This document shows positions 60,164 to 64,000 of a stretch of 64,000 nt of DNA, piece after piece. Where the stretch lies: assembly GCA_936450465.1 (NCBI GenBank), contig OW388291.1, positions 39,024,873-39,088,872 of the forward strand, read 5' to 3'. Under the pieces are notes generated by a model. It searched no databases, was not told where the DNA came from, and saw only the letters and a program-made list of their open reading frames with translations. Within the stretch, counting starts at the first letter, position 1, and each line of letters opens with the position of its first letter. Origin of the DNA: Gibbula magus (Eukaryota; Mollusca; Gastropoda; Trochida; Trochidae). The translations under genes and the position numbers were made by a program.

Positions 60164-60735
60164 CACTCAACCGCAAAAGAAACGTCACCACATTTTCAAC
60201 GGTGTAGAAAACGAAATACTGCTGCCGGAGAAAGACGAGTTTTAATGATTTTTATAGGGACATCATTTGTAAAGAGGTACCCACTATTTCATACACCAGG
60301 GTGTAATAGTTCTAGTTTTATGACTATTCAAGTATACTTGGGGTGCTGAAATCGCTTTTTCAAAATGTTATTTTGGCCAGAATGTTTGTCATTTAATTAA
60401 AAAAATTCATAAATGTAGATACTGAATTAATAAAAGATGTTATCGACATAAATAACCTTCTTGGACTTAAATTTGTTGACGCGTCTTTACTGTAGGACGT
60501 CATAAAACACGCCAAGGAAGCCGTTTATACTTCCTTTTCTCGCCCAGTTAAGGAGATTCAAAACGACGATTTCTTAAAACGTGGATTTCACAGAAAGATG
60601 AACAGATAATGTTTTGAAATTTTAAATCTAGTTTAGTTGGTTCCTGGATGTATCTCTGTATCAGTCGCCTTTATTACGCGCGGATTGAATTATCTTGTAT
60701 TTTGTATGGTGACGTTTCTTTTGGGGTTGAGTGTA
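60164..60735. mobile_element. Tc1/mariner-type MITE, same family as 27207-27732
   Basis: Terminal repeats CACTCAACCGCAAAAGAAAC (left) and, in reverse complement, CACTCAACCCCAAAAGAAAC (right) are flanked by TA (60162-60163 and 60736-60737). The interior is homologous in inverted orientation to 27207-27732 (ACAAAATACAAGATA, TTTGTTGACGCGTC). No transposase frame. Confidence 0.92.
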
Positions 60736-61743
60736 GTTTCGGGTTACGAGTCCGGTCAATTTGAGAATCCAGCAATCACATTGTAGTTATACGGAATATA
60801 TTATCATTATGCCTAGCCAATAGCAGAATGATCAATGCGGTCATTACATGGACGTATGCTTACGGTTATGAGCCATTTAGAAGGCCAAATGGTCCACTCT
60901 GTTGTCCCAAGAGAATGATTTAACAATCCAACAGTGATATTACATAAGTTTGTGTCGGGACATCGTTAATCACCGAGTTTAACTAACCAGGACTAGACTA
61001 TCCATCACTGTATATAACACTTGGTGGACACCAAACAGAAAGTTATTATTTTGTTCTGTGGTTTTAACTTTATAAATCCGAGGAAATCAAGAGGTAAAAT
61101 AGGTTCACGCACACATTCAGACTGTGATATATTATATATCAATTGTGCACGTTTAAAATCAAATTGATTTTGTTCATCCTAAAACGTAAATTGCAAGTCT
61201 CTATGCGTAAGACATGGGCCTCTCATGGGAAAATTGGTTATTTATAAAATTAGCTTACATACACTTATAAGTTATTGATTCCCGCCTTATAGCGATAGCT
61301 TGGGATATCGTTCATTCTGCTCATCAACCAAACCATTTCAAACTTTCTTCAATGACATTATATAAAATGTATGTTGTAATCGTTTCGACAAGTAAATCTG
61401 TGGACTCACCCTGTGATCAGAAATATTACTGTCATCAGTAAAACTTGATAAATTATACACAATACTGTTCAGGTTTACAACGTATACACTCACACCAATC
61501 GAAATATAAGTTATTCCACAGAGACAGTGACACTCATATATGACGCTGGAGGAATAGTATAAGTTTGTAACCCTGGTCATTAACTGGGCTTGATTAAACT
61601 CTATATTGTTTTTTTCCTGTAGGGGTTCTAAAGTGTGATTAAAGCTCCACATACAGTTTCATCGTTTATTGTATATATATGTTTGTGCTTAACAATTGAG
61701 CTTCACGAAAATGGTTAGCGTTTGATACACTTCTCTACTGAAC
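60736..61743. other. Intergenic, no gene recognised
   Basis: The minus-strand 104-residue frame 61338-61652 has no ATG context or domain I can name. Confidence 0.35.
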
Positions 61744-62015
61744 AGAAAGAACAGAAAAGAAACGCGAGTTTTAATGATTATAGTTTCTGTTTGCTAACCA
61801 GCCCATGATTTGTCATATCAACAGTAAATGTCAGAGAACATGTTGAGCTATTGGTACTGTAGAGTTCAGATGGTTACTATTGCTAAGTCAAAGGGTATCA
61901 GTTCGCGAAATTGCACGTCACGTGTTGTCATGGTAACATGACCTGCATGAGCCTGGTAAAATTCAAATTACTCGTGCTGTAATCCATTGGACTCGCGTTT
62001 CTTTTGTTCAGTTTA
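61744..62015. mobile_element. Short Tc1-derived MITE with helix-turn-helix relic
   Basis: GAACAGAAAAGAAACGCGAG near 61751 and its counterpart CTCGCGTTTCTTTTGTTCAG near 61991 are inverted repeats. Between them one frame reads SVREIARHVLSW (about 61895), resembling the recognition helix region of Tc1 transposases. The terminal word AAAAGAAACG is shared with the other MITEs. Confidence 0.65.
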
Positions 62016-63078
62016 TTTTCGGTCGCCATGTACAACAACGTATATAAAAAAAACTGTTTTCTACTCTGAAGTTTGTCGCCAAATATTAACCAGAAGTTAC
62101 TGCGATCCCCGATTGTACCGGATGTAACGCGGAAAACGTAAGTTGTGCAGTCAGATCGACAACACTTTATAATACCCGCCATTTAATAACAAATCAGCAC
62201 TGGCTTAAAAACTGTTCCATGCTTTGGCCGAGAAACGTACAAACAGTCGGTATTATATTATTACACATGTAAATGTACTATGTAACACTGTGAGTGGTTT
62301 TTGTGAATAACGAACTTGAACTTACTCTTAAAACTTGGTATGGCATGTTCAGATCGTCAATACTTCATTTAAAACACTAGCCTTTGAGTTGAATGCTTAT
62401 CTGGTTTTAAAAGCCTCAAGTCATTTCCTGAGATTAGGAGATTAGGAGATTAGGCCGCTACAGGATGTTTACTTAGTGACCATATGAAACAAACGGTTAA
62501 TTGAGGAGAACGTTAGAATGTTATCTCAAGAACCCGAAACAAACCGGAAGTCGTAGGGTTTTGGAAACAGATCGGTTACTGAAGAGAATTTTCTTTGAGA
62601 TATAGACTTATATTATATTCTCGATAATACAAAAGAGTTTCCTTAATGATACAGTTATGACAGTTGTTATGTTGTCATCATGTCATGGTTACCTGAAGAA
62701 TATTTGTCAGATGTATGTTAGAAAGATAACAATGTTTAAATTGTTAAAGGGCATTCAACAGTGGTTCAGTGCAGCAGAACAATAATTATTAAGGAAAAAA
62801 ATAAAATAAAATAGATTGTATTACCTACTTCCTATATTTCCATTTGTTATATTGAGACTATATTTAATGTGCGGTTAGATGTAGGCAGCACATAGAAACA
62901 TATGACCAATACGAAATTACTGCGAAAAGAGAATTTTGAATCTGAACGTCGGTAAACATATTAAGATTTTTCACTTCAAAGCCATGTTACACATGAATTA
63001 GCAGACATGTATCAATTCGAGTATATAATGTGCACTGCAGTTTCGGAAAATCCAAGAATCTTTACATGCAAAGGTTAC
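62016..63078. other. Intergenic, no gene recognised
   Basis: Three tandem GAGATTAG units lie at about 62432-62455. No coding region is supported. Confidence 0.4.
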
Positions 63079-63265
63079 CCGCGCAACGCAGGCATCTTTG
63101 AAGTCTTTCGGTCGACATGGTAGCTGAAAGATGAGTTTTCAATGGTTGAGAACCAGGAATACAGTAAAAGGTTCCGCTTTCCACCGCTTGGGGATTTTGC
63201 TTCTGCTCTCGATTTCAAGCGATGTAGAACAGAAGTTAGGATCGGAAATCTGAAGGGGGTAACCT
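63079..63265 (-). CDS. Candidate internal exon of a host gene
   Basis: On the minus strand a polypyrimidine tract and acceptor (CATTCTCTTCCCGCAG) lead into a 187-base segment ending at a GTAACC donor after TTGCGCGG. One frame is open throughout, reading VTPFRFPILTSVLHRLKSRA and ending in HVDRKTSKMPALR. The segment is more GC-rich than its surroundings. The other two frames are closed by stops. No domain is recognised, and neighbouring exons would lie outside or remain unseen. The evidence is splice signals plus composition. Confidence 0.4.
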
Positions 63266-63858
63266 CTGCGGGAAGAGAATGCAAGATAGCAAGATGTAGT
63301 AATAATCATTTCCGGGGGTTCTGAATTTTCAAAGGTCAAAACAATTTTGATTGTTTTGTTGATAACTTTTTACAAATATTTCGTACATATGTGGTTTTCT
63401 CGGATGATGTAAAATAAGGTCAGAAGCATTATACAAAACAGCAATCATGAATGGCAACACATGGCTTACTTTAACTCTGACCTGCTTACAATGATTAAAA
63501 CATGGCTAGTTTTAAGCTTGTAGTGATCTATATCAATAACTGAGTGCTTTTCTGATCAGCTACCTTATTTCTTATAACATATTGTCTTATAAATATTTCC
63601 ATTGACATGTTTGTGCTTTTTTTCGAGGGTTAGAAAAGAACATTTGTGGTTGAATAAGTGATCGACCGATTGGTAGTTGCCGAGTTGAAAAGTCCTCTTG
63701 CTGAAAATCAACTTCTTCATGACACAGTTGTAATGTACCAAAGGGAAAAGTATGAGAATATATACCAAACATCTCTATATGTAAAAATTAGTTTATAATG
63801 CATAAGCTTTAGATATATGTTGCTACCGTTGCTTCCGTACCTGTAATGTTGTCAAGCA
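63266..63858. other. Intergenic, no gene recognised
   Basis: AT-rich. The frames 63565-63772 on the minus strand are unrecognised. Confidence 0.4.
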
Positions 63859-63928
63859 AGGAAGCAACACGACCGGGAATTCAACTCGGATGATGAGCGG
63901 ACACTCTACCAACTGAGCTACATCCCCG
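63859..63928 (-). repeat. tRNA-derived SINE head
   Basis: The minus strand reads GGGGATGTAGCTCAGTTGGT then AGAGTG, a near-perfect tRNA acceptor and D arm with box A, followed by GTTGAATTCCCGGTCG, a diverged T-arm/box B. The 3' acceptor strand does not pair with GGGGATG, and sequence continues into a SINE-like body (GTGTTGCTTCCTTGCTTGAC). The body lies toward 63800 and contains an inverted GAAGCAAC / GTTGCTTC pair. Confidence 0.75.
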
Positions 63929-64000
63929 TTGTAATGGTTATAGAAATTAAAAGCCCCCTACACGATTATAATAATATTATCTATTTATATCAACAGGCAC

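Noticed and set aside
63859..63928. Functional tRNA gene
   Set aside because: The acceptor stem does not close, the anticodon arm is irregular, and sequence continues into a SINE body.

Overview
The window is animal nuclear DNA: AT-rich and gene-poor, with short exon-like islands, tRNA-derived SINE heads, 5'-truncated LINEs, Tc1/mariner and DIRS elements, and no operons. The repeated AAGGGGAGATAACTC / GAGTTATGCCCCTT motif is, as far as I know, common in mollusc repeats. A lophotrochozoan, probably a mollusc, is my best guess. No complete host gene can be proven; most recognisable coding sequence is transposon-derived and damaged.

Layout. 585-724 is a long palindrome. It is followed by a promoter-like cluster (octamer, CRE, TATA) and two exon-like blocks (1103-1154, 1373-1515). 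A possible third exon with a polyA signal lies at 17009-17130. The intron between would be filled by a 13.5-kb head-to-tail array of about 1.4-kb non-autonomous elements (1558-15115) and a 5'-truncated LINE on the minus strand (15116-16925). 17.2-27.7 kb holds candidate minus-strand ORFs, a TIR element with a perfect 8-bp target duplication (18349-19605), several palindromes, two tRNA-like SINE heads, an inverted-repeat element, a Tc1 relic and a Tc1-type MITE. 28.7-32.5 kb holds a LINE relic, direct repeats and a hammerhead ribozyme core of the kind found in Penelope-like elements. 32.5-36.7 kb is a GC-rich DIRS-like tyrosine-recombinase retroelement with its internal complementary region. 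A second, differently damaged DIRS copy lies at 44.1-46.7 kb. Between them are a 1.5-kb foldback built from two Tc1 5' halves (38613-40155) and another long palindrome (41184-41316). 51.4-58.7 kb holds a Tc1 element with both TIRs, a 31-bp minisatellite, a LINE broken by one in-frame TGA, and a LINE 3' fragment. 60-64 kb holds two more MITEs, a candidate minus-strand exon and a tRNA-derived SINE head.

How the parts relate. The array units look like non-autonomous rolling-circle elements (Helentron/HINE-like). They have a terminal microhairpin, a subterminal inverted repeat and a 3' hairpin, and sit in (TAA)n. A second family with the same architecture but different sequence is nested inside one unit. 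One unit shows a compensatory base-pair change in the 5' hairpin. The LINE beside the array supplies the same (TAA)n tail. This array is the most interesting structure in the window. The DIRS copies, the palindromes and the four-locus MITE family sharing CAAAAGAAACG are the next most interesting. All calls come from reading the sequence; no searches were run.
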